A stretch of 43,504 nt of DNA from Planctomycetota bacterium (GTDB taxonomy: Bacteria; Planctomycetota; GCA-2746535): NCBI GenBank assembly GCA_002746535.1, contig NVWA01000036.1, positions 9,686 to 53,189 on the forward strand, in the 5' to 3' direction. Shown in pieces: positions 1 through 10,400 of the stretch. The position numbers and the translations under genes were made by a program. The notes below the pieces were generated by a model. The model was not told the DNA's origin. It worked only from the letters and a program-made list of their open reading frames with translations, and searched no databases. The first letter of the stretch is position 1. Each line of letters opens with the position of its first letter.

Positions 1-919
1 TCAAGTAGCCAAATGCTATATTATCTATTTCTAGTGCATCTTTAACTTCTAGCGAAAGCTCATATTTACTTGGTGGTAATGTATCTATTCTATAGATTAT
101 TGGATTATTAATTCCAGGTTCACAATCAACTTCAAATATCTTTACCGTTTTATCAATAAGCGTATTGGTCAATTTCAACACTACAGATTTAACTTTTAAA
201 TCATTTGATATTAGTTGAAAATATAATGCCGTATCTTTTGAATTAATCATTTGCTGAATATCAAATCCTATAATTCCATAGTTTGATTTTTTGGTACCCA
301 CAACTATTTTCTCAACACTATCTAACCATTTGCCTTGCTTAAAACTTCCGTCCGATATAAATAAAATTCTATACTCATTTTGTAGTCTAACCATTTTGAC
401 AAAGGCTTCTAATCTTTTAGTATTTACAGGAATTGGTTGAAATTTAATTTTATCAACGCCTTCCATCAATGATTTTGGATGATTACTCAAATTCTGATGG
501 TAGATGATTGAATCTGAAATAGATGCGATAACGGCTTCTTGTTCATAACCAAAACCTTTAATTAAATTTTTTGCTTTTTCTTTTGCAAGATCAAGACGTA
601 TACCTTTGTCTTCTAGAGCACTCATACTGGCACTATTATCGAGTAGGATGATAATTTTTTTATTATTCGTATTATCCGTAAGCGTTGGTTTACTTAGAGC
701 TGAACTCAAAAGAAAAAAGACTAATATCATCAACAAAAGACTAAATAAATCCCTGAAGCGATTAAATAAGGCGGTTGATTTTTTTTCAGTAAATACTTTT
801 TCCCATAGAAAAAATGTCGTCGTTACTTTTTTAAAAGGTCTCACTTTTAAAAAATAAACGGCCATTAATGGCAGCACTAAAGCAAAAGACCAGAACATCC
901 CTGGCAAGGTAAAATTCAA
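1..919 (-). CDS. BatA-like VWA-domain membrane protein (partial, 3' end off window)
   Basis: The first 306 codons are visible and the gene continues past the left edge. The N-terminus (LPGMFWSFALVLPLMAVYFL) is a membrane segment of the kind that opens BatA/aerotolerance-type proteins. A second membrane segment lies near residues 57-75, followed by a von Willebrand A domain with the metal-binding motif DNSAS at residues 94-98. The start is taken as TTG at 919: it overlaps the stop of the DUF58 gene (TTGA) and has GGAGG nine bases upstream, so it is probably translationally coupled. The later ATG at 898 would cut into the first membrane helix. It is the last visible gene of the MoxR operon. BatA-family proteins are thought to work with MoxR ATPases at the membrane; the exact role here is inferred. 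Confidence 0.8.
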   Translation of the reverse strand, partial: MNFTLPGMFWSFALVLPLMAVYFLKVRPFKKVTTTFFLWEKVFTEKKSTALFNRFRDLFSLLLMILVFFLLSSALSKPTLTDNTNNKKIIILLDNSASMSALEDKGIRLDLAKEKAKNLIKGFGYEQEAVIASISDSIIYHQNLSNHPKSLMEGVDKIKFQPIPVNTKRLEAFVKMVRLQNEYRILFISDGSFKQGKWLDSVEKIVVGTKKSNYGIIGFDIQQMINSKDTALYFQLISNDLKVKSVVLKLTNTLIDKTVKIFEVDCEPGINNPIIYRIDTLPPSKYELSLEVKDALEIDNIAFGYL

Positions 920-1785
920 GCTACTAAACCTCCAGAACGGAGGATTTTTTGTATGACTTCTTCAAAGGGAATCTCAATAGAGGTTCTTAAGTACCCAATT
1001 TCTTTTTTTTGACAATTTCTTTTAAGGTTGTCAAACCAATCTTGAACAGCATTCTCATACTGCTTAGCTTCTTTAGGGCCAATGGTGACAGTGTTTATTT
1101 TCTTTGTTTCAATGCACTCAAGTCGAATATCACCTTTCCAGTCACATTTTGTTTCTTCTGGATCAACTAAATGAATGCAAAACAAATCATGTTTGTAAAA
1201 TTTCAATAAGTCCATTCCTTTTTCTATTCCAGAAGGAGAAAAGAAATCTGAAATAAATACACAAACACCCTTTTTGGGATTGTGCATTTGAAACTCTTTA
1301 ACGCAACTTGCAATGTCGGTATCTTTGCCATATAGGTTCGCTTCTTCGAGCTGTTTTAACATGGTGAACACTTTACCTTTACCATGGCTAGGACGCTGTA
1401 TAACCTCTAATTTATCAGCAATACCATATATAGACAGTCTATCCATATTTTGCAAAGCAATATAAGCTAATGAGGCCGCTAGCTTTTTTGCATACAATTC
1501 TTTAGTTCCCATGGAAGTGCTTAAATCTATGAAAAGGGATATGGAGGTATCTTCTTCTAATTCAAAAAGTTTAACAAATAATATTTCTAGCTTGCCATAT
1601 AGATTCCAGTCGATTGCTCTAAAATCATCCCCAGGATTATACTCGGCATAATCAGCAAAATTAATTCCTGTTCCTTTTTTATCACTTTTCCGATCGGCTC
1701 TTAACGTACCACCTAATACTCTTTTTGCTAAAATAGAGAGAGAGTCTAGTTGAGCTAAAAATTCGGGCTGTGTTAAATAGCCCAT
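916..1785 (-). CDS. DUF58 family VWA-like protein
   Basis: This 289-residue protein carries the DUF58 signature YNPGDDFRAIDW at about residues 49-60 and then a VWA-like fold with the MIDAS-type motif DLSTS at residues 87-91. No membrane segment is evident, so it is probably cytosolic. It begins two bases after the moxR stop and overlaps the BatA-like gene by four bases, so the three are one transcriptional unit. DUF58 proteins are standard partners of MoxR ATPases and are thought to serve as metal-dependent adaptors; the specific client here is unknown. Confidence 0.88.
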   Translation of the reverse strand: MGYLTQPEFLAQLDSLSILAKRVLGGTLRADRKSDKKGTGINFADYAEYNPGDDFRAIDWNLYGKLEILFVKLFELEEDTSISLFIDLSTSMGTKELYAKKLAASLAYIALQNMDRLSIYGIADKLEVIQRPSHGKGKVFTMLKQLEEANLYGKDTDIASCVKEFQMHNPKKGVCVFISDFFSPSGIEKGMDLLKFYKHDLFCIHLVDPEETKCDWKGDIRLECIETKKINTVTIGPKEAKQYENAVQDWFDNLKRNCQKKEIGYLRTSIEIPFEEVIQKILRSGGLVA

Positions 1786-1787
1786 AT

Positions 1788-2789
1788 TTAGTTAACCGAT
1801 TCTAAAATAGATTGAGTTATTTCGTCGGGCATAATTTTTTCTGCCTCACCTTCAAAGCTTAAAAGAATTCTGTGACGTAAAGCAGGAACAGCAATTTCAT
1901 CCACATCTTCACTAGAAACATGGTATCGACCATTTAAGATGGCATTAACTCTTGCACCTGCAAGAATAGCTTGAGCAGCTCGAGGAGATGCACCATAACG
2001 GATATATTTCTTTACAGTTTCTGGAGAATTTTCAACATCAGGGTGAGTCGCCCTTACAATTTTAACAAGATAATCTCTAACAGATTCTTCAATAGGTATA
2101 TGTTTTGCAATGTTTCCCATTTCTATAATATCTGCACCATGGACAACACTGTTAATTTCCGGCTCACTGACACCTGTTGTTCTATCCAATATAGCAGAAA
2201 ATTCTTTCATGTTTGGTAAACCAACATTTAATTTAAAAAAGAATCGGTCAAGCTGTGCTTCAGGAAGAGCATAAGTACCATCCATTTCAATTGGGTTTTG
2301 TGTAGCAAGAACAAAGAATGGCATATCTAGCTGATACGTTTTGCCTCCAACGGTAACAATCTTTTCCTGCATAACCTGCAAAAGAGCCGATTGAGTTTTA
2401 GGTGTGGCTCGATTAATTTCATCAGCGAGTAAAATATTTGTAAAAACAGGTCCTTTTTGAAATTCTAAAACCTTCTGACCATTTTTTTCTAGTAAAATAT
2501 TTGTCCCAATTAAATCTGCAGGCAATAAATCGGGTGTGAATTGAATACGATTGAAATTAACATCAATGGCTTTTGATAATGTATTTACAAGAGCTGTTTT
2601 ACCTAAACCAGGAACACCTTCGATAAGAGCATGACCACCACAAATTACAGCAATTAGCACTTTATTTACAACATCTTCCTGACCAACTATAAATCTTGCA
2701 ATTTCACTTTGTATCTTATTAAATTTTTCACGAAATTCGTTGAACTTTTCTTCAGCGAACTCCTTATTTTCTAAAACCGTTTCACTCAT
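1788..2789 (-). CDS. moxR: MoxR-type AAA+ ATPase
   Basis: This 333-residue AAA+ ATPase has a Walker A motif (GVPGLGKT, residues 58-65), a Walker B motif (ILLADE, residues 119-124), the MoxR-typical QNPIEMDGTYALPEAQLDRF segment (sensor 1 and arginine-finger region), and a C-terminal lid with GASPRAAQ. Length and domain order fit full-length MoxR. MoxR proteins are chaperone-like ATPases that insert cofactors or remodel protein complexes together with VWA proteins, which are encoded immediately downstream. The giant TPR and coiled-coil genes upstream lie in the same operon and are plausible clients or scaffolds. Confidence 0.95.
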   Translation of the reverse strand: MSETVLENKEFAEEKFNEFREKFNKIQSEIARFIVGQEDVVNKVLIAVICGGHALIEGVPGLGKTALVNTLSKAIDVNFNRIQFTPDLLPADLIGTNILLEKNGQKVLEFQKGPVFTNILLADEINRATPKTQSALLQVMQEKIVTVGGKTYQLDMPFFVLATQNPIEMDGTYALPEAQLDRFFFKLNVGLPNMKEFSAILDRTTGVSEPEINSVVHGADIIEMGNIAKHIPIEESVRDYLVKIVRATHPDVENSPETVKKYIRYGASPRAAQAILAGARVNAILNGRYHVSSEDVDEIAVPALRHRILLSFEGEAEKIMPDEITQSILESVN

Positions 2790-2833
2790 ATTTCCGCCTA
2801 TTTTGTAATAAAATTCTAATTTATAAACTTAGC

Positions 2834-4426
2834 CTATTCTTCTAAAGTGCCATGAACATCGATAAAATATTTTTTAACACCATCTTTTAAATGTGATGGC
2901 ACTTCTTCTCGCTGAATGAATGCTTCAATCTGCTTTTTCGCTTTGACTGATTGCTTAACTCCTGAAGTGCTTGATATACCTGTGCCTGATGAGGCTTCTT
3001 CTACTTTTATAAAAGATTTCCCATTTCCTTTGGTACCTTTTAACTTGGTATATTGATCATTGTTTTCATGCAGATTCTGCATTTTTCTATTAGGTGCATC
3101 AGCACCTGCACCCGCCTTTTTCCCGCCTGGTGATAAGACTCTTTGCATACCCATGGCATAAGACTGACATTGTTGCATACTTTTTTGAAGTTTGCTCATT
3201 TTTTTGTAAAAGCTTTTCTTCTTACTTAATCCTTTTAAGGATTTACTGATTTTATCGAGGTCTTTATTCCCTTGATTTTTACATGCCTTACATTCTTGCA
3301 TTTGTTTTTCAATTTCCTCAAGATCTTTTGGATCAATCTCCTCAAGCTTATCTATTTCCTTAGCGAGTTTATCAGTAGATTGTGCAAATTTATCAAACTC
3401 TTTACTAAGAGAAGATTTATTTTTTGAAGAAGAAGCTTTCAAACTTTTTTTCATAGCTTTACTGAGTTTTTTCCAGGAATCTAATTTATCTTTCCAACGC
3501 TTCTCCATTTGCTTCTTCATCTCTTTTTTATTCTTTGTATTTTTTGCATTCTTTAATTTATCTAATTTTAATTTATCCATTTCCTTTTGAGCATTTTTAT
3601 ATTCCTTTTTACTCAAGGCTTTACCCATTTTTTCAAGTTTCTTTTTATCTTTTAATTCTTTAGCTAATTTTGATAACAGTTTCTCTTCAGACTTGGTGTT
3701 GTTCTTCTTCATCAAATCTTTTAATTTTTTTTCTAGTTTCGCAATTTTCAAGGCCAGTTTTTCCGGAGATTTTTCAGCCTCTAATTTTTTTACCATTTCA
3801 AATAATTTGCTTTTTCTGACCTTTTCTTTTTCTTCATCATCAAGATCTTTCATTAGGTCTTCAATTTTTTTCTCAAGTTCTTCTTTGATTTCTATAGATT
3901 TTTTATTTGTCTCAATAGCAACTGCTCGATCTTTTTTAACTCGAGGGGAATCATCGATCTGAAGTAATGCTCCCGTTGTTAATAATAACAATACTGCTAA
4001 TGCCAATAATTTTGAAGAAATACGAAGAGGATAGGAAGTAGGATTAACAGTAGTAATTTGATGATAGGCATCATCACTTTGCAAATCAAAGACTCCTTTG
4101 CTTTTCCCTTCTTTCATAAAAGTAAAGGCACTCACTAAACCATCCTTCAACTTAAAATATTGATCTCCATTTTTAGCGGCGTCAATTAAGGATAACTTTT
4201 TATAGATGGAATAGGCAATTGCCGTTAATATAGAAAATCCAATGATTACTATAGGATAAATCAGCGGAACATGGAAACCTTGAAAAAGAAATGTCAATGA
4301 GACCAATATGGCTAGAAAGCTCCCTATCAATGACATTTTTATTAATGAAGATAGAAGAAGACCAAGATTGCTCCTCGACTGAATTTTTTTAACAAATTGA
4401 ATTAAAAACTGATTCTTTTCCATCAT
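2834..4426 (-). CDS. Membrane-anchored, Lys/Glu-rich coiled-coil protein of the MoxR operon
   Basis: The protein has 530 residues. Two hydrophobic segments near residues 23-47 and 52-72 and a third near 143-160 anchor it in the membrane. Residues about 165-420 are almost wholly charged (KKLEKMGKALSKKEYKNAQK style) and predict long coiled coils. A CKAC motif occurs near residue 390, and the C-terminal 100 residues are less charged and contain a Gly/Ser/Thr-rich stretch. The start has GGAG upstream; ATG at 4426 or 4423 would both fit. It lies 13 bases after the giant TPR gene and 44 bases before moxR. I do not recognise a named family; the arrangement resembles uncharacterised proteins beside MoxR in PVC bacteria. 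Confidence 0.75.
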   Translation of the reverse strand: MMEKNQFLIQFVKKIQSRSNLGLLLSSLIKMSLIGSFLAILVSLTFLFQGFHVPLIYPIVIIGFSILTAIAYSIYKKLSLIDAAKNGDQYFKLKDGLVSAFTFMKEGKSKGVFDLQSDDAYHQITTVNPTSYPLRISSKLLALAVLLLLTTGALLQIDDSPRVKKDRAVAIETNKKSIEIKEELEKKIEDLMKDLDDEEKEKVRKSKLFEMVKKLEAEKSPEKLALKIAKLEKKLKDLMKKNNTKSEEKLLSKLAKELKDKKKLEKMGKALSKKEYKNAQKEMDKLKLDKLKNAKNTKNKKEMKKQMEKRWKDKLDSWKKLSKAMKKSLKASSSKNKSSLSKEFDKFAQSTDKLAKEIDKLEEIDPKDLEEIEKQMQECKACKNQGNKDLDKISKSLKGLSKKKSFYKKMSKLQKSMQQCQSYAMGMQRVLSPGGKKAGAGADAPNRKMQNLHENNDQYTKLKGTKGNGKSFIKVEEASSGTGISSTSGVKQSVKAKKQIEAFIQREEVPSHLKDGVKKYFIDVHGTLEE

Positions 4427-4439
4427 ATTGACTCCATTT

Positions 4440-7400
4440 TTAATTTATTATATCTAAAAGATTCTTAATCTCTTTGACGTCATCTTCGGAATATACTTCT
4501 CCAATAGATTTTAATAACACATCCTTTTTTGGCTCAGGTTTTAAGTATATAAAAATGACCCGAGAGGACAACATTTCCTTGTAAGCTTCTTTCAGCTTCT
4601 CTTTACTTTCTTGGGAAGATATGTCCATTATTGACTTAATATTTTCAAAAAGAACTGTAGGTGTGATTGATTTCTTCCAATGCTTGATATGAATTTTGGT
4701 ATATTTGTCTTTGAATTCTGCAACTTCGTCTAATTTTTTTGCTAATGTTGCAGCAATTAAAGTTAAGCGAAAGGCAGGTTTTTCTCTGTCGTCAGCATGA
4801 CCAATATCAGCGAGTTTCTTATTTAGACTTTCATAATAGACACTTGATTTGGAAACGAATTCTTTATTTAATTGAGCACCTTTACTAAATAAAAAATACG
4901 TTAACTTTCCTTTATTTCTTTTAGAAAAACTGGCCTTCTTAAAAAGTTCATTCAAGGATTTATCAAACCCACCCATATCACCATCTTTTAACTTTAAAAC
5001 ATGTTGATCAAGATAAAATTGCGCCATTGGCGAAGTTAATCCTCTATCTTTTTTAAGTAAATCTTTTAATGAAATTGTTTCTCTAATTTTGTTGTAATCA
5101 TTTTTAAACTTTGGGTGCTTCAGTAAAGTTGGCGAGACTAGTAAAAGAAGAACTTTATTTTTAATTGCTTCATTTGAAAATTTAATTGATTCAATATCAA
5201 CAAGAATTTTCTTGCGCAAACTTTTGACGGCCGCATCATCCTTTGGACCTTCAAATTTACTCATAAATGTTCTTGCAAAAAATTTAATCTCAGGGTCACT
5301 TAATTTATCAACTATCAGGTTTACCTTAATTCTAGTTTCTGGTGTTATGGTTACTTTTTTAAACCCTTCTGGGGAAACTTCTAAATCATTCCAATGTTTA
5401 TTAAAGGCATCAGAAAACATTTCATTAAAATTAAGTTTGGCTAAAAACGGTAGCATTTTCCCACTTTTAAATATGCTAAACCTAGAACTGTTTATAAGGC
5501 TTTTCAACATATCTTTATCACAATGACTCTGGCACAATTTTATCATTTTCCATTTTGATTTTACAGGTAGCGAATAATGATTTTTACGGTTGTTATACCA
5601 CGAATGTCTGTTACTTGAAGGGTTTGGATTACCTGGCTCTCTAAAAACTGTTTTTTGTAAATGAGCAAATATCTGTTTCCAGTTTTCTTTTACTTCAGGA
5701 TCTGAAATTTCTGAATTCCAAAAATTAATTAATGCTACAAATGGTTTCTCATTATACTCTTTAAGTTTTTTCCAGTTTTTGGTAAAGGATGCGAGTAATG
5801 ATTTGATTACTTGTTCGTCTTTTCCTTTCAAACGATTTTCCGTCATTAAAACCATACATAACTTAACAGCAAAATTAGGTTTTATTGATTCACTTTTTAA
5901 TTGTACTAAATAAAAATTAATCAAATCTTTCTTATTTTGTTCTTTTTTATTATTTGGTGAATTATAAAGATTAAAACATAGTTCTAATTCTTTTAAAAAT
6001 ACATTTTTATTATTTTGTTTATTAATCCACTCCTTTAATAACGGAAGCGATTTATTCGATTTTAATTTTTTAAAAAAACCTGTGTGAGTAATAAAAAATG
6101 AAATATAAAACTTATCTGCTTGTGCTTTTGACGCTGGCAAAACCAAATTGTTGATATAGTTATCAAATACTTTTTGCTTTTTCTTATCATTTGCCAACTT
6201 ATTTTCAATTGTAGCGAACTTAGAAGATATGTTTTCAAATTGAGTGGTAAATTTACTAATATCATTTATAGAAGATGATAGTTCAAAAAGTTTTATCGCA
6301 AATTGGACTCGACTATCTATTTGTTGTTTATGAAGTTGAAAATTATAATCTTCAAGAAAAGGGCTTTTAAAGCGATAATTTGTTCGATCTTCCCTTTTGA
6401 CGACTTTATCTACTCTTCTAGCAATTTTTAGTGCCTCTTCTACTTTTCCAACTCTTAGACATTTATCCACGATCTTAATTCCTGCTGATTTAAATGTCCA
6501 GGAACTATTAATTTGTTTGGGTGCAAGAAAATTTTTCACTTCCTCATCAATATTAACACTCGATTTCTTTTGTATGAAAGCAAAAAATGGTGAGTCATCA
6601 GCATTACTATCTGAGTCAAGTTTTAATTCACTTATAAAAATAGTAAACCTATGCAGCCACTCAGCATCTTTCTTCTTTATCTCTTCTAACTTACTGTCAA
6701 GATATTTAATCAAATCCCCCTTTTTATTTTTGAATTTCAGAAATACAATATTTTCACCAAAGGTTCTATCTTTCTTTTCTCCATATACTTTAATGACTTC
6801 TTTTTTCAATTCTTTTGTATTGTAGGAATTTAACAAAGTGCCTAAGATTGTTTTGTTTTCTTTGAATATCTTTATTTTTTTATCCTTATCAGTTTTTTTC
6901 TTTTTGTTTATAGCCATACGCCTACCGTAATTATTCTGATTACTGATAAAGGCATAAGGTTTAAAGGATTCAATATCTTTTAAAAATGCTGTGTTTGCGA
7001 AATCTTTCAATCGCATGATTTTAAGAGTGTTATAATTTGTGAATCCACTCGCTCCATACCCAAGATTGTTTTTTAATATAGGCATCTTTTCAATGGTTTT
7101 ATAGACAGCAAAAAGACTTTCAGGTGTTTTGCATAAATTAGGCAATGATTGACTTAATTGATTAATTCGTCTATTTGCAGGATCATTCCAATCATTAGGG
7201 TCTGTTTTAAAATCTTCTTTTAAATCTTTTGTATAACTCTTATAAAGATCGCTAAGTAATTTCATTGTTGTCTTCGTGTCACCAACAATATTTAGAAAAT
7301 TTTGAAATGATGTAACGAGTTGTTGTTCCTGCTGATTTTCATCTTTAATGTGTGAATTTATTTTACTAATTATTACTGGATATAGATCAACTTTTAAATT

Positions 7401-10400
7401 TCGATCCTTTACAGCCCAAAGTGCGATTGAATATTTTATATTATCATTAGCATTATAATTGCTGTTAACTTCATATTTTGCTTTCTTTAAAGCATTAATA
7501 AAATCATCTGCTGGCAGATTATAAATAGTTTGAATATTTTTTAAATTCTGAAGATCATCTTTAAAATCAGGTTTATCAAGAGACTTAATTAGTGCATCTA
7601 ATTCTTCCTTCTTACCATTAGTATAAGCATAATAAAAGAGGAACCCCTCAGTAGTAAATTTTCGCATGGGTTTATTATTACTGCCATGACTATAAGAATG
7701 TGAGCCATAATACGGTTGCTGATTTTGGCTTTTAAGTTTTGCAATATCCTTGGCAGCACTAAATAGAGGATCAAGTTTAATTTCATTGACCATGTAATAT
7801 TTTGCCAATTTCGGGAATGAAGTAGCCGCTGTTTCTTTTGATTTAAATGATAAACGACAAATATTTTGAAACACTTTAGCTCTATAATCTACAATTTTTT
7901 TTAATTCATCTTCATCCCAGTTTTTATTTTTTATAAACTTTTTAATATCCAATTTATTAAATAGAGGTGGTAAACTCGATCCATTTTGTACATAGGTATT
8001 TTCTAACATATAGAATAAACCTTGTAGTTGATTTCGAATATTTGATAATTTTAATTTATCATCGTTTATTAATGAGCTTACTAGTAGATCAATTTGCTTA
8101 TAAGTTTTTTCAAAACCATTTTTATTTAAATTCAGGTAATTCATATAATAGCCAACCGCATTTGTCAGCAAATTTACATTCATATTATCCAAGATTTTAG
8201 CCAGTGCTTCTGGCTTTTCTGAAGATTCTAAAACAGATAGACTTATTAATGCGGCAAAATCTTTTGGGTTCTTCTTTATTAAATTGCTAAAAATTAATTT
8301 CGCTTTTTCAGTTTTACCAAACTCCTCTTCTGCGAAAGCAAGAGTCATCATAACAATTCGACTTTTATTATTAGCCTTTGGTTGTAAGGCTTTCATAATC
8401 AGACTACCCACCTGCTTATCCTTGATCCAGCGACTTAATCCATTATCATTACTATTGTAATAGCTGCTTTTGATTGAATTAAAATTAGCTAAAGAAACAC
8501 TTTGCATTCTAAAAAGTCTTGCGGCAATTTTAATCGCTTGATCTTTTTTACCTGCCGAATATATTTTTTTAAGATTTTTAATATCGTTGTAGTTAATTCT
8601 TGTTGATGTATTTCTATTCGATATTCGACTATTTGACTGTGTGATTTTTTTATCTAATCTTTCTACCTCTTTTGACATGCCTAAGGATTCAAAATAGAAG
8701 ACTAAGTTTTTTCTTTCTTGGTTATTCAATTGATATCTTAAGAACCGAATAGCAACTGATTTTGCCATTTCCTTAACTTTTTTATCATCAAGGAAATCCA
8801 TGGATTCACCAAGAAGATAACTATCTATTGCTTTTCGTTTAGATAGCTTCATAGGAAGATACCTTATTTTATTTAGTGTCGGAATAATAATTTTAGAATC
8901 GGGATCAATGTATTTAATCCAAGACAACCCTAAAACAACATCTTCATTGTCTTTACTCTCTAGTAAAGAATTAGCTTCTTTTTTCAATTCATCTTCTTCG
9001 TATTGGCAATGTGCCATGGCGATAAATCTTAAAGATGGATGTTTTATCTTTTTTGCAAATGGTTTGAAGTTTTCAATATCAAGTTTTTTTGAATTATATT
9101 TTCCGAATAATTGCATTAAAGAATAATTGACACCAGGTAGGCTATTGACAGGCCACGTCAGTTTGGAAAATTTATTACTATTGCGAGAGCCGTAATATCT
9201 GTTCATCTGAGAACTTTTACTCTGACTAATCTCGTTTATCATCTTTACGATTTTTTCGTTGTCTTTTGATTCAATATAGGTATTCAGTTTAAATTGATTA
9301 ACTGAATCAATGCTCCAATAATTCAAAGTTTTATCTTTTAAATCAATCTCATCGATAATTTTTAAAAGCTTATCTTTAATGAATTTATCTATTTTTCTAG
9401 TGCTAAAAGAAGTAACTAGTTGAATTTTCAACATGTTGTTAAGCTTCTTATCCAACTTAGATTTATTTAGTTGTGCAAGCGAGTTATTAAAAAGTAATAC
9501 CTTTTCTTCTTTGGTTGCGGAATGAATTTTGTTCATAAAGGCCATTAGAACCATTTTGGGATATTTCTTACCGAAGCGTTTATTTGTTGCCTCCTGCCAT
9601 TCTTTAGTTGGTTTTACGGATCTATCATACATAGATAGAATGAAATAAAGGGGTTCATCAGGATGTTTTTTTATAAGATCAGTAAAGGCTTTAGGTTTAA
9701 ATCGTTCGATTCCCAAAATCATTATTGCTTCCGGGTAGTCAATCCCATTAGCTTCCAACAGTTGAATTATTTCATTTTTTTTGTTTTCATCATAGTTTAG
9801 TGCAATTCTTGCTATGTGAATCAAGGCATAACTCTTAATGGTTTTAAAATCAGTAGGTATTAAACTGGTTGATTGAAATCTTCCATAAGAACGGCGATTA
9901 CTATTACTTTGTTTCCTATAAGCATAAGCGGCTCGTTGAGCCTGAAAAAGATTCATAAACTTAACTACTTTGGCTGGCATCATAGAAGTGTAATAGCCCA
10001 TGCCCCTCCTTACAGGTTTCTTTTTATTAGAAATCTTCTTTTCTTTCATTGATAGAATTGAAATAAACTCAGTCATTGCTTGATTTGTATTTCCCATTTC
10101 CTCAATGGCCATGGCCTTCAAGAGCTTAAGTTCAACATTAGCATGCAACTTTTTTGATGTACTATTGATAAGTGTTAAAGTTTTTTCATATTGCTTGCGT
10201 TTGAAAAAATTTAAAGCAAATTGAAATAACGTTTTTTTATCAATAACATTACTTGAAATCAATTCTTCTAATGCTTGTATCCCCTTCTCCTCTTCACCAG
10301 AAGCAAAGTAAACATCAGCAATTAATTGTTTCGATTTATTTGTCTTATCAAGTTTAGATGCTTTTTCTAATGTTTTTATTGCATCAGCAAAGCGATATTC